From: Termitomyces sp. T153
Taxonomy: Eukaryota > Basidiomycota > Agaricomycetes > Agaricales > Lyophyllaceae
Reading direction: 5' to 3'
Length of the DNA stretch: 64,000 nt
NCBI GenBank assembly: GCA_018296165.2
Contig: JACKQL020000168.1
Span: forward strand, 1-64,000
In this document: piece after piece, positions 11,330 to 23,110 of the stretch
Layout of the letters: each line of letters opens with the position of its first letter
Numbering within the stretch: the first letter of the stretch is position 1
Made by a program: the position numbers and the translations under genes
Notes under the pieces: generated by a model
Told to the model about the DNA's origin: nothing
The model's database searches: none
Seen by the model: the letters and a program-made list of their open reading frames with translations, nothing else

Positions 11330-12811
11330 TTACATTTGTAAACCATTCAGGATTTCCTGATAGACAATATTTGCAGTCTTTCTTGATGTGTTTTCTAGGT
11401 CCAAGATGACTTTGATACAATCTCCTGATGTGCACCGAGAGAGTGCAACATAAAGTTGGCCATGTGAAAAAACTCCTGATCGAAGGTCCAATCCAACATG
11501 CTTGACTGATTGACCCTGAGACTTGTTGATAGTCATGGCAAAGGCCAATCGAACTGGGAATTGTCTCCTGCGCAATGGAATTGGCAAATCTTCTTCAGAC
11601 ACATCCATGTTGATTCTTGGAATCAAAACAATTGATCCTGCAAACTTGGCATCTCCACTGATGATCCTACATCTGAGAACTCTGGTGCTGATGTGAGTGA
11701 CAATCATTCTTGTCCCATTGCAAAGTCCTTTGGTTGTATCAAGATTCCTGAGCAGCATGACAGGAACACCAATCTTCAAAGCCAATTTAGCCAAAGGCAA
11801 ACTGCTGGCTCTGAGAGAGTTGAGGTATTCCATTGGATACAATCCAAGGCCATTAGGATTCCCATCATCAGATATGACAGAGTCTGCACTCTGCAAGATT
11901 TTCTCTTCTCCTGAACATCTCTGCAGAACTTCAGAGTTGATATCCTCTACATCAGAGTTCTTGCCAGAAAGGATGGAACGGTCCAGATAATACTGATCAT
12001 CTTGATGGTGATCAATATGAGGATAAGTGGAAGAGATCAATCCAGTGACAGAATTGTCATCACAGATCATAGTTTCTGGAAGTTGTACTGTTTCTCCAGG
12101 CCCAAGGTTTTTTCCAGCACCAACATCCAATAACCAAGCTGCATGAGCAATGTTATCAGGAGTCTGATCCAATCTCATGTTTTGAACCAAGTAGTGGACT
12201 TGAATCTGATCCCAAAGTCTTCCCCTTTTGAGTGAAGCAGCAATCATCTGCTGCCTGAGTCCTCGTTGGATAACTGGGAGAGTTTGCCTAAAATCTCCTC
12301 CAAACACCACAGTCACTCCACCAAAAGGAACATCCTTCTCCAGAATGTCTGAACCCTCGATCCACAGAGTCAATGGCATTTTTGTGTTGCATTGGAACTT
12401 CATCCCAGATGACAACTTTGGTCTGGAGTAAGAGTTGAGACAACTGAGTTCCTCTTTTGATATTGGCAATGGATGTATCCAGAGCAGGAATGGGGATTTT
12501 GAACCTTGAATGTGCAGTTCTACCACCCTCCAGCAATAAAGCAGCAATCCCAGATGATGCTACACATAATGCCACATCTCCATTGGACCAACAGCAGAAG
12601 CCAAAGTGTTGCAGACAAATGTTTTGCCACATCCACCTGCACTGTGAATGAATATCATCTTGCCCAAGTTGTTGTCCACAGAGTCCATAACTTCATTGAA
12701 GGCCCCCAGTTGTTCACCATTAAACCTGGCCTTGTTTTCATCCACCCTTCTCTTCAACTCTTCAACATTATAATCTGTTTCTTCTTGCAAAAGCCTATTT
12801 CCTGAAATCAT
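11330..12811 (-). pseudogene. Helitron B helicase domain (Pif1-like)
   Basis: The minus strand gives a full superfamily 1B helicase in three frames: motif I GGCGKTF near 12640-12620, motif II VIWDEVP near 12430, motif III VVFGGDFRQTLPVI near 12300, MTINKSQGQSV near 11530 and LYVALSRCTSGD near 11440. Two frameshifts between about 12520 and 12620 disrupt it. Stop codons at 12836-12838 and 12812-12814 separate it from the Rep part in the same frame. The helicase would unwind DNA during rolling-circle transposition. The C-terminus ends with SRKTANIVYQEILNGLQM. Confidence 0.85.
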
Positions 12812-12835
12812 TTAATCAGTATCAATGTCAACTCT

Positions 12836-15800
12836 TTATACAATGTCCAACTTGCCTGGAATCACATTCCAAACTTGTTGGGGTTCTGGCATGTTTGGAA
12901 AGTCTTGAAGAGTCTTGCCAAAATTCTTCAGATTGTCATTGATTAGATGAAGGCCATAGTCATAGACATCTTCATCAGTAAAGACTCTGTCCCTGTACTG
13001 CCTGATATTCTCCAATCTGTGTTGAAGATCATCACAAATGGAGTGCTTGAATTCATCCCATAGAGCCTCTGGAGTAGTAGGAGCACAGTGGAATAGGATA
13101 GTGCAAAAGAGCTGTCTGAGAGCTGATCCTGATTGGATTGGAGCAGCTTCAGCAAGACACTGCCTCCATTCTGCATCATCTTCTAGAAGACCAAGGGCCT
13201 TGCATGCCTCCTTGTAAGTAGGATAGGTGTGGCCATTGACTGTCCTGAGATCAGCCCATGATGTTGCATTGGTCACAACTGTCAGGAGCATCCTAAGGTA
13301 GAACCTTTCTCCCTGTTGAGGTGAAGCAAAGTACATCCTCCCAATAGCTGTTCCTCTCTGCCTCTCCTTCCAGGTCCTTTTAGAAGCTTCATAGACAAAC
13401 TTGGTTGGAAAGCTCTGATAAGTGGTGTTGTTATTAGGGAATCTGGCATTGGCTTCAAACCAAGCAGTGAGTGCAGTCTTGTTTGCATTAGGCCTGGCAG
13501 CTACCATCTCCAAAGGCTCATTATCTTGAAAGTAGACTTCATGTTGGCCCTCCAAATGCACAGGTAATCGATATACAGGGGGATGTTCTCCATGCATGTT
13601 GAATTCAAAGATGTGCCAGCAAGCCTCAGGTGCAGAGATGTATCTGGCATCCAAGTGTTCCTTGATTTCATCCCTCTGGTCCATCTGCTCTCCAGCAATC
13701 TCCAAAGTTGTCCTATCATGGCCTTTGTAGATGTACTTGTGAATGTACTTGATGGCTTCTACTGAAGCACAGACCTCCACATTGATGTGACATTTGTACT
13801 TGGCTGAGAGATAAGGATTATATGGAACAACATCTCGATTGTCATAATGATGACCATTCTTTTCAAAGAAGCGTCCATTGTCAGGTCTGGCATATTGAGG
13901 ATAGCCATTGTCTCCATACTGAGTAGCCTCTTGGAATTCCTTTGGGTATTTCTTGGAACATTTGCCATCTACCATGCACTTAGCATTGGGTTTGGCAGCT
14001 CCACATGGACCATGGACCATGTTGGCAGTAACAACCTGACAACAAAGATAAGTAACTGAATTCAGAATTCAAACAAAGCCAATACCTGATACAATTGAGG
14101 CTGAGTGACTGGATCTGGAATCTGAGCAGAGACAATGGAATCCACATCAGGTGCATCCTTGATCCTGTGATGGCGATGGAAAAAGATCAAGATGTGCATA
14201 TGTGGAAGTCCTCTCTTTTGAAATTCAATGGTATGAACATAAGCCACACAGCTGCTAAAGAGACCTTCCTTGATCTCCTTTACTACAGCATTTTTCTTGA
14301 GTTCAAAAACTCTGGCAACAATATCAGGTCGATCAGCAGCTGTTTGCCTTTTCCCATTGACTGCAGGTTCCTTCAAGAGAGCTTCTTCAATTTCTGACCA
14401 CTTTGGATTGGTAGTCATAGTCAAGAAGAGGTCAGGTTTTCCAAAATTCCTGCAGATAGCCATAGAGTCCTGGAATAATTGCTGCATCTGTCGATCACTT
14501 CCAGTATGGGAGGATGGGAGGATAACACGTCGGCTTTGTGGGGTGACTTGTTCATCTCCAGCAGCAGCATCCACTACTCCCTGATAAACTTCAGCTCTGA
14601 TCTTCTTCTGATTGTGTTGAATCCAATTCAACTTGTTTTGTTCAGTGGAAGCCCATGCATCTACAACATATTGTTGAAATAGCCTCCCACTCCAGAGTAA
14701 TGGTGCATTGAATTCCAAAGTCCTTTGCTGCAGCCTGTATGCATAATATGCTGTTTGGGTGACCTTTGCTGATCTTTGTTGATTCTGTGGTCCAAAATGA
14801 GAGCGAATGTTGGTGTGAAATCCAGGCTGTCCAGTGGGAAAGATGATGGTATAATGTAATGGAGTGTAATATGGGTGCAAGTGACTGATCTGCTTCAATT
14901 GACCTCCATGCAAGTGCAAGACTATATCATGATCATTTGATCGCTCTTCTGAGCCATTTCCTGGAATTACAGCTGCAACTCCCTCCTGTTCATTAGGGTC
15001 ATTATAGCGTCGAGGATCTCCAAAATCAGCTGTAAGCTTGACAGAAAGCCTTTGTGGTTGGCCTTCTGGAACTTCTCCCATGATCTGCCTGGCCTGCTTG
15101 TATAAGCCAATGAAGGGATTGACTCTAGCAAGCATATCCTGCAAAGAGGCCATTGTCTGAGGATCAAGCCTGGGATTGTTCTGTTGACGAAAAGCCAATT
15201 GCTGATTGTGATTGTAAAAGTAGAGCTGTGCATATACAGGCAGATTGCCTTCAATAGGAAGCAAGGCACCTGTCAAATGATGTAGTTCTCCATTGATCCT
15301 AAAGCTGTATGGTCCAGGTGCATTGGTAATGGCATGGTCAATTTTGACTCCCAAAGATGTGAATGCAAAGGCTGCATTGTATTGACGGATTGATGTTTTA
15401 AAGGTGTTAGAGAGAGGATGATGCCCATGGAGCAGGTTCAATAAATCTGCTGGAGCATCTCGAAGCCTGGGCAAGTTTACTTGGCCTTGTAAGCAGCACA
15501 TGCCAAACTTTGGGCTGTTTCTAGTAGACTTGGTGAGCTTTTCAGCATCAAAATGTAAAGCTTGGCAGTGTGGACATATGACAGTCATAGGACCAAGATA
15601 GTGTGGAGGGTATTCAATCAAGTAAGGTTGCCTTCCTCTTGGAACAGGCTGAATAGGACCAAGCTGTGGTGGAATAGGAAGCTCAAGGGGAGGCTGTTCA
15701 GCAGGATTTTGTAGTCCTGCTGGATGGTTGGGTGGAGCAGGGTCCAATTGCTCTGCAGGTCTCTGTTGAACAGGATCAACATATTCCAAGTCATCATCAG

Positions 15801-16008
15801 AAGGGATGTCATCCTGAGGACCCAATGGCACATCAAGGGGAGGATCCAATTGTTCTGCAGGTCTCTGTTGAACAGGATCAACATATTCCAAGTCATCCTC
15901 AGAAGGTATATCATTCTGAGGACCTAAATCATTGAAATCCTCTTCCAGATCAGCTTCATGTTGCTGTTCCCAGCCTTGAAAGATCCTTTGAGCCATAGCT
16001 GCATTCAA
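12836..16008 (-). pseudogene. Helitron B Rep (HUH endonuclease), one intron
   Basis: Two exons: 16008-14086 and 14035-12836. The 50-bp intron 14085-14036 (GTATTGG...TTGTCAG) joins LYQ to VVTANMVHGPCG. The HUH motif is EFQKRGLPHMHILIF (near 14225-14180), and the catalytic Tyr block is IKYIHKYIYKGHD (near 13760-13720). The N-terminal region has two near-identical copies of IPSxDDLEYVDPVQQRPAEQ (15930-15770). A CPHCQALHF zinc motif sits near 15570. The frame continues past two stops into the helicase, so this was one RepHel protein. Confidence 0.85.
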
Positions 16009-16068
16009 AGGCCTATGTTCAGGATCTAGATCAATATGCTATTGAACTTTGTTAGTTAAAGTAGCATT

Positions 16069-16881
16069 TCAAAGAAGTGTTTGACTGACTTCTTGTTCCT
16101 GTTGCCTCAATCTTTCCTCCTCCCTCAGCCTTGCCTGATGCAAGATGGCCAAAGCTTGTTGTTGCCTCTCCTGCTCTTCAACCATAGCAATATGTCTCAG
16201 CCTTTGCTGCTCCTGCAATGCTGCTAGTGCATGCTGTTGTTGAATTTGGTGGTCTGCCATTACTTCTCTATGAGCATCTGGTCTCACTCTCCTCAGTGCA
16301 GGAGCAGGTAGAAGAGGCACCAATCTAGGTAAGGGATTCTGCAAAGGAGCATTCCAACCTTCTGGCAAAACTGTTTCTGGAATGACCATAGCAGCTTGAG
16401 CAACAGCAGACTGATTAAGTCTATTGCCTCTTCTCTGTATAGGAGCAGGTGGAGGTGGCACCATTCTAGGGATAGGATTCTGTAAAGGAGCATCCCACCC
16501 TTCAGGCAAACCAGTTTCAGGAATCACTATAGAAAATGGATCATCAGCCACTGCTGGCTGCCTAATAGGTCTTCCTGAAGAGCCAGAAGTGGTGGCTATA
16601 GATTGGTGATCAAGTCTCAAACCCCCAGTTCCCATACCCCCAGTTCCCATAGATTGATTAATACCCCCAGTTCCCATACCCCCAGGCCCCAATTGAAGTG
16701 GTGGGACAACCACAGTATTGATCTGTTCCAAAGATCTATTGTTTCTATTTGCACAACGATCATCAGGATCTGTCATTTGTAACTGTTCAAGTCTCCTCTG
16801 AATCCTAGCTTGTTGCCTTTGGCTTTCAGGAGTAGTAGGTGGTTGCCTGAAACATCCATTGTTAAGCATTTTAATAGTCAA
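16069..16881 (-). pseudogene. Helitron B N-terminal exon
   Basis: The ATG is at 16869, followed by RQPPTTPESQRQQARIQRRLEQ, typical of fungal Helitron N-termini. The segment is Gln-rich (EEQERQQQALAILHQ) and has two copies of a VIPETxLPEGWxAPLQNPxPR unit. It stops at 16069. A plausible intron of about 53 bp, with branch site CTAAC and acceptor CAATAG, would join EQE to HIDLDPEHRPLNAAMAQRI of the next exon; its donor (GTCAGT) is not ideal. The region 16900-17326 upstream is non-coding and would hold the promoter. Confidence 0.7.
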
Positions 16882-17326
16882 AAACCATTAAAATTGACTT
16901 GCATGATGAGATATTTGATATATCAATAGCTCAATGTAGTTAAGGAGTTACTAATAAGCTTGTTAGTCAACATCAATCAATCAATAGATGTGACGAAACA
17001 TACTTTGTCGTGTGGCCTCCTTTCCACAACCTCGGAAATGTCCATTATTTGGTCATATTGTGTCAAAAAACGTGCGAGGCGTGAAAAACAGTGTCCACTA
17101 AATTGTGTTTGGCCTTTTTGACACCTGCAGGCTATGTGGCATGTTTCAAACATGGTCAAAAGATTGTATATATGTATTAAAGCTGTCTACTGTAATTTTT
17201 TTTGAGAAAAAACCTGTTCCAAGTGCGAAAAACAGCTAAGTTACCCAAAAAGGAAGGTTCTTGGTCAGCCTTACTAAGCAGAAAAGTCGTCGCATTTTTC
17301 CCAGGAGTCGTCCCATATATTATAGA

Positions 17327-17613
17327 TACACACATTAGTCAGTGAACTATCTATGAACAAAGAAGTCATTGGATTCATTAACAACATGTCCAGAACAGCA
17401 CATAAGGTGCCATCAGCAAGTGCAGTCTGTAGAATGTATGGACTTGTCAATATGCCAAGCAAAAGGTTTGATTATTGCAGTGTATGTAAGAGCAGATTGA
17501 ATCTACATGTCATGTGTATACAAAATAATCAAAAGTTTGATCTATTTGTAATCTGTTGCTCCAGCGGCTGTTTATGTAATTACACTCATGTGAACTTGTG
17601 TACTGGGTTTTGA
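17327..17613 (+). pseudogene. Helitron A NSCAYD domain, 3' part (after Helitron B)
   Basis: This is the direct continuation of the frame interrupted at 10419: IHTLVSELSMNKEVIGFINN, then a Cys-rich segment CSVCKSRLNLHVMC...CCSSGCLC. It ends at TGA 17611. The cysteine pattern suggests a zinc ribbon. Beyond it (17614-19160) no gene is recognised; the sequence is AT-rich with only short open frames. Confidence 0.65.
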
Positions 17614-19160
17614 CATCTGGACACTAGTCACAACTCTTTGTCCTCCACTTCACTACTAGTTGCTTTCATTCATCTCACCTTTTCAATCCTCTTTTGCAAT
17701 TGAATAAGAGGGTGTAATTCACTGTTATCACCATGAAGGGTACCTGACCCATGTTTTGTTAAATCCTGGGGTTGCTTGTTCTCTTTGGTAGAATTGAGCG
17801 TGGAATTTTTCTTCATTCTTGGTATACTGCAATTGGGTATCCAAAAAATGGATTACATAGGGAAGTATCTCTAAATGCTACTGTTTCAGTTTTCCAGTTC
17901 TATATGCTGCTGTGTGTCTGTTAATGCTACTATCCAAGTCTTCAAGTTCAATGTGCTGTAGTGATCTTAGTGCTATCACTCCTGGAAAGAGGGAGTTTGT
18001 CATTCTATGCCTTCAGAGACTCTATTACTTGACCTTGGTTTTACCTTGTCTTTGAAGGATAGTCTACCTTGTACATGGCACAAATACTTTGTGCTTACAT
18101 AATTGTTGTGACCATAGGGCTGAAGATATTTTCTGTTCATGTTGACTGTGTCCTTTCCCTATGCAGCTGTAAATCTACTATGTCAGCAATTTCCTTCACA
18201 AAAACAAACAGTGTATTTAACAAAAATCAATATACACTGTGAAATTTGAAGGTATGTCTGCTTACACCTATGTTCCACCCTTTGACTCAATCTCACAAAG
18301 GTATTCCATGTAACAGACATACATTGTCCATTATACTATGTGTCATACCATCTGAACATTTACACCTGTTTTTTTTTCATTGTATCTTTTACTTTCAGAC
18401 ATCACAACTTCTCCATGTCCTCCCTGCCATGCTCAACCATCATCTGTTGGTGTCCTCAAACATCCATCAAGTCAGCAGGCAGCTGCCATATGTGAGAAAT
18501 GGCTGAACTCAGCATTCAAGCAGTGACTGAGAGATATTTTGATGTTTGAACCCAGGCAAACATTGTCACTCTGGTCTTTTGGTATATATATTTAGCAACC
18601 AATTGAGCTTCCCATCCATTCACTCTTTATTTCAAAGTTCTTACACTCACTTTGACCACAAGTCTTGCCATCTCACATTAAAAGGCTTCAATCACAACAA
18701 CTATATGGTTGCCGCATTTCATACATACCCAAATGATGCACAACAACATCTAGACAGAGCATTTACATACAGTTACAAAGGACACTCTTACAGCTGGCAC
18801 ACATGACACATAATCATTCAACACTGTGTACTCAGGGTATTAACAAAGAAGTATGAGTTTAACTCAGTATTGAATGAGATCATGAGTGATCAGACAATTG
18901 TACTCATCTAACATATTAACTATTTTATCTATCTACATCTATAGTTTGCCATTGCAACAGGCAATCAATGATTGTTAGCCAGCAACATGTCTTTTTGTCA
19001 ATAAAATTAGGTACATATTATATTAGTGCTATTATATGTAGTCATTTGACAATACAACTTCAGTTGGTACTTATAATGTGAACAATGTATTATATATGTA
19101 TATATATGTATAGTTGTAATGTATTGTACACTCAAAAAATATCTATAGACCTCAGAATTG
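17614..19160. other. AT-rich stretch without a recognisable gene
   Basis: Short open frames (for example 18246-18506 and 18546-18806 on the plus strand) show no domain that I recognise. A fragment TSPCPPCHAQPSSVGVL (near 18410) could be part of a decayed transposon protein. 19080-19110 is a short TATATATGTA stretch. Confidence 0.5.
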
Positions 19161-20050
19161 TCATGTGACGCAATGGCCCATCCTTGATGGTTTGAGGTAG
19201 AGCTTGCTTTTGCATAGTCTTTCAAGAGAACTCCTGAGTAGAAGTGAGCCAATTAGAGAGCATGGGGTTGTTGGGGTCAAACACACCAAACTTACTGGAG
19301 CACTCCTGGGTAAAAGCAAGCCAATTAGAGAGCATGGGGTTGTTGGGGTCAGATCAGAGCAGCACCATGTAGTTGTTGAAGGCAATGCCTTGTAAATATG
19401 ATGCAGCAAAGGCCAAGCTGGAAAGTAATAGGCTTAGCTTGGAACATTGTGAGGCATTGCATCAGGAAGATTCTCCATTTCCATGGGTCACAACTAGTAA
19501 AAGATTCAGGTTTCTAGATGTTGAGTTTGCCTTCTTGGGCCAGTGCATTGCAAGTGTTGTCCTGGGTGTTTCAAGTCTGAGGCAGAGGTCCAGCATTGTA
19601 GTAGTAATAGTGATTATTTCTGTTGCCATGCGACTACTCTGAGGTGCTGCTTGTGTTCCTCAATGGAGTCCAAAAAGACAAATATATTGTCTAAGTAGAC
19701 ATGCATCCACTTGCCAATGACATTCCTAAAGATGAACATCATTAGACATTGGAATGTGGCTGGGATGTTATAGTCATCAATCTGCATGATGTTACTGCAA
19801 TATGTTCCCATAATGGTTATAAATGCAGTCTTAGGTATGTCCAATGTACATATCCCCACTTGCTCATATGCATTGGTGAGGTCAATTTTCAACCTCACTG
19901 CTGTGTGAGCAACATCTTCCCTAATGACTTCTTAGTCTGGTAAGGTATTACATCCTTAATGGTATTGTCATTGCACTGATGAACATCTAATGCCATCTGC
20001 AGGGATCCATCCTTCTTAGAGATGCGCAGTAGCAGTGCAGCCTGATTAGC
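19161..20050 (-). pseudogene. Gypsy reverse transcriptase remnant
   Basis: The minus strand from 20050 reads ISKKDGSLQMALDVHQCND, then LKIDLTNAYEQVGI and KWMHVYLDNIFVFLDSIEEH, a gypsy RT with YLDN replacing YLDD. It begins abruptly at the LTR (20051), so the upstream half is missing here. Downstream, 19230-19350 holds a tandem duplication of a unit of about 75 bp (AGCCAATTAGAGAGCATGGG). This is a different gypsy lineage from gypsy-1, judging by the RT sequence. Confidence 0.7.
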
Positions 20051-21166
20051 TGCAGGTTCTGCTGACCATAGGGGCTCAGCTACACTGGGCAAGTCCTTAC
20101 TAGGTGGACATAATTCCCTGCACTGACAACTGGGCACTCGGAGGTGTTCCAAACACTGGGGACTTGTGAGGATAGTTAGTGGGAATTGATCCTAGCAAGT
20201 CCAGGGAGGTCTGGAGGAGTAGAGGATGAGTTGTGGAGAAGGGGGACAGGCTTGGCAGGGTTTAGGCATAAGTCCATATGTGAGTATTGCAGGTGCAGAG
20301 GAGGCAGAGGTTACACAAATGATGGGAGCAGAGCCAGAATTCTGATGGGGGATCAACGGGGATTGATGGGGTTTGGAGCTGAGCATGTAGCAAGGTCCAG
20401 AGTTGGTAGAAGAGTGTTGGAGGTTCATAATCATAATTGTGGAGTTTGTGAGGGCGTTATAGTGAGAGGACTTGAACATAATAGACAGAGTCAAATGAAA
20501 TAAGATGGAGATGAGATGAGAATGAGAATAAATTTAGGCAGAGACACAGAACAATAACAAAATGATAGCGGAATAGAGACAAGATAAGACTGGGAGACTG
20601 AGAATAAGGAAAATAAGACACAGAACACAAAACATGAGAAGAAACAATCAGAAACACATCAGGTAAGGCAGATAGGTAATCTCAAGACTAGAGTATGAAG
20701 AAGTACTCTACATCTTATATACTGACTACTGGAGAGCTCCAGGAACATCGGCTGTGGTGGCAGGGCTTGGCAGAGCTTGACAGAGTTGATGGGTGTCAGT
20801 TACAACCAGAGGGCAGGCCACGTTGATATCTTGATGGGATCAATTGTTGACATGGTCCATTCTGAGATTGTCATGATACTCCAAGGTAAGTCAGAGGAGC
20901 CAGGGTGTCGAGTCAATGATGTGTAATGGGGTCAGGCATAGTGGGGGAGTGGTCCCAGGGGCTCAGGAGATCTAGGGGAAGTGCCAGCGGCTGTGGGGAA
21001 GACGTTGGAGTTGGCCAGGAGGCCGTCGGAGTTAGCCAAGAATGCATTGGAGTTAGCCAGAGTAGGTGCAGAGTGCTGGGGAAGTTTGATGGGGTGTCAA
21101 GGGAGGTTCTGGGGGGATGGGGGTTTGTCAGGCAATGTATGGGGGTTCAGGAAATGGGTTGTGACA
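20051..21166 (+). mobile_element. Gypsy-type LTR, copy 2
   Basis: It reads TGCAGGTTCTGCTGACC (first T lost relative to TGTCAGG) to GGTTGTGACA at 21166, and matches copy 3 over its length of about 1.1 kb. Its two flanks do not match each other (TTAGC on the left, GATTG on the right), unlike copy 3. The right flank matches the flank of copy 1, consistent with recombination between LTRs. Confidence 0.8.
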
Positions 21167-22580
21167 GATTGTGGCTCAAGGAGATGAGGCAAACATCCTT
21201 AGGGACATTAGATGAGGGAACTGGAAGAGTGCACAGGAGGATGCAGTTGCCCAGGCTGCACAGGCCCTGCAAGCTCAATGGGCAAGTGGAGTCAAGTCAG
21301 TGCATGCTGATGAGTGGGGCCTTTAGGATGGGCTGCTGACCTTCAGAGGATGCATTTATGTGCCTAACATTCCAGAACTTCACCAGTGCATTATAGAACA
21401 ACATGATGACTCTTGGATGGCTGGACATCCTAAAAGGTGGAAGACACTAGAGCTGGTATTCCAGAACTATTGGTAGCCACAGATCTCCCAATATGTAGGC
21501 ACCTACACTAGCACTTACAACCTCTGTCTCTGCACCAAACCTCACTGGCAAGCACCCATGAGCCAGCTCCACCCAGTTCCTATTCCAGCTGCTTGCTAGA
21601 GTGTTGCCTCAGTGGATTTCATTGTGGAACTCCTAGATGCTCATGGGTACAATGCTGTGATGGTAGTGGTGGACCTCTATGGCAAACAGGCTTACTTCAT
21701 ACCTATCCACACCACATGCTCTGCCTTGGGAGCAGCCAGCCTGTACTGGAAGAATGTCTGGAAACTCCATAATCTGTCAAATGAGTATGTCTCAGACCAA
21801 GGCCCCCAGTTTGTGGTAGAATTCACTTAGGAACTGTATCACCTGCTAGGAGTGAAGCTCCATACCACCATGGCCTATCACCCTCAGTCAGATGGGCAGA
21901 CAGAACATGTTAACCAGGAACTGGAACAGTATCTCCACCTGTTTTGTAATAAGAGGCAGGATGACTGGAATGATCTGCTGCTGGATGTGGAAATCCAATA
22001 CAACAACCATGTCCACTCTTCCACACAGATGACTCCATTCTTCCTAGACACTGGCAGGCAACCTTGCATGGGATTTGAACCTCATGCATGCCTCTTAGAG
22101 AATGACTCTGTCAACAAGTTTGTGGATTGGATGAGGAGGGCACAGCAGGAGGCAAAAGCTGCCTTGGTGAAGGCCAAGGAGGACATGGCATGGTACTATG
22201 ATTGCAGATGGACACCTGCCCCAGTTTACAAGCCTGGGGACCATGTGTACTTGGATAGCTCAGACATTAGAACAATGAGACCATTCCAGAAGCTGTCACA
22301 TCATCATCTTGGCCCCTCCACAGTGGAGAAGAAGGTAGGGCCTTTGACATACTGACTTAAACTTCCAGCAGGCCTATGTCAACTGCACCCAGTCTTCAAT
22401 GTGGTCAAGTTATTTCCAGCTCCAGAGGATCCAATCCCAGGCCTTCACCCTAAGCCACCCCCACCACCAGTCCTAGTCAATGATGAGGAGGAGTATGAGG
22501 TGGAGGAAATCTTGGACAGCAGGGTATTCTGAGGGAAGTTGCAGTTCAAGTGAAATGGAAGGGATATAACTATCATTTGA
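21167..22580 (+). pseudogene. Gypsy integrase with chromodomain (3' half of gypsy-1)
   Basis: The plus strand starts with AQGDEANILRDIR, then the zinc-binding H-H-C-C region (YVPNIPELHQCIIEQHDDSWMAGHP...YNLCLCTK). The catalytic core has VDFIVELL, SDQGPQF and DGQTEHVNQELEQYL, giving the D, D, E residues. A GDHVYLDSSDI barrel and a C-terminal chromodomain EYEVEEILDSRVF...KWKGYNYH (22494-22570) follow. In-frame stops at about 21226, 21325, 21829 and near 22350 and 22530 kill it. The chromodomain places the element in the chromoviruses, which target modified chromatin. Confidence 0.85.
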
Positions 22581-23110
22581 GCATTGCTTGTATCAAACAA
22601 TAGTGCATCACTCTTTGGTAGATTTGGAGCATCACTCTATGACAATAGCTAATCCTTGACAAACACAAGGACCAACATCGATGACCTTGTTGAAGTAATG
22701 GCAGGAAGCATCTTTTATCGGACTTAAATAAATAATGATAATGTCAAACAAGAACAGAGACAGACAACAATATCAACACTCATGAATCACATGATATAAT
22801 GTGTGAGTACTTAAGTACCAATAACAACAATTGGAACAAAAGAAATACTCCACACACTGAGAGTCTCATGATGGCAAAAAGTCAACTGAGGATAGTAATA
22901 TGTAAATGATCACTGCAGCAATGAATGATGTAAGCCTCTTGATTAAGCAAGTATTACATAGACCACAGATACAGTGACACTTTACATAATGGGGCTAAGG
23001 CAGCAACATGGAATGGTACTTATGATCATCACTGGCCAGATCAGACTAATGAATTCCAATTGAGTGATCATAAGTATATTACTAGCATGTACAATAAATG
23101 ACAGCTTGAA
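22581..23110. other. Stretch without a recognisable gene
   Basis: AT-rich, with no open frame of note and no repeat family that I can match elsewhere in the window. It includes an ATAATG/AACAACA-rich segment around 22730-22850. Confidence 0.5.

Larger units (their letters stand above)
10420..17326 (-). mobile_element. Helitron B, near-complete autonomous element
   Basis: It is bounded on the minus strand by TC at 17326-17325 (TCTATAATATATGGGACGAC) and by a hairpin plus GTAGCTCG ending at 10420. The element sits between A and T of the host sequence (TCC A / T ACAC) without duplication, and its removal restores a Helitron A frame, so both ends are fixed to the base. It contains one RepHel gene (16881-11330), a 59-bp array and the terminal hairpin. 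The gene has a few stops and frameshifts, so the copy is recently dead. Confidence 0.9.

Noticed and set aside
20051..22580. Copy 2 LTR as the true 5' LTR of the downstream integrase element
   Set aside because: An LTR is not expected between RNase H and integrase, and the frame continues instead to the RNase H at 750 through the shared GATTG.
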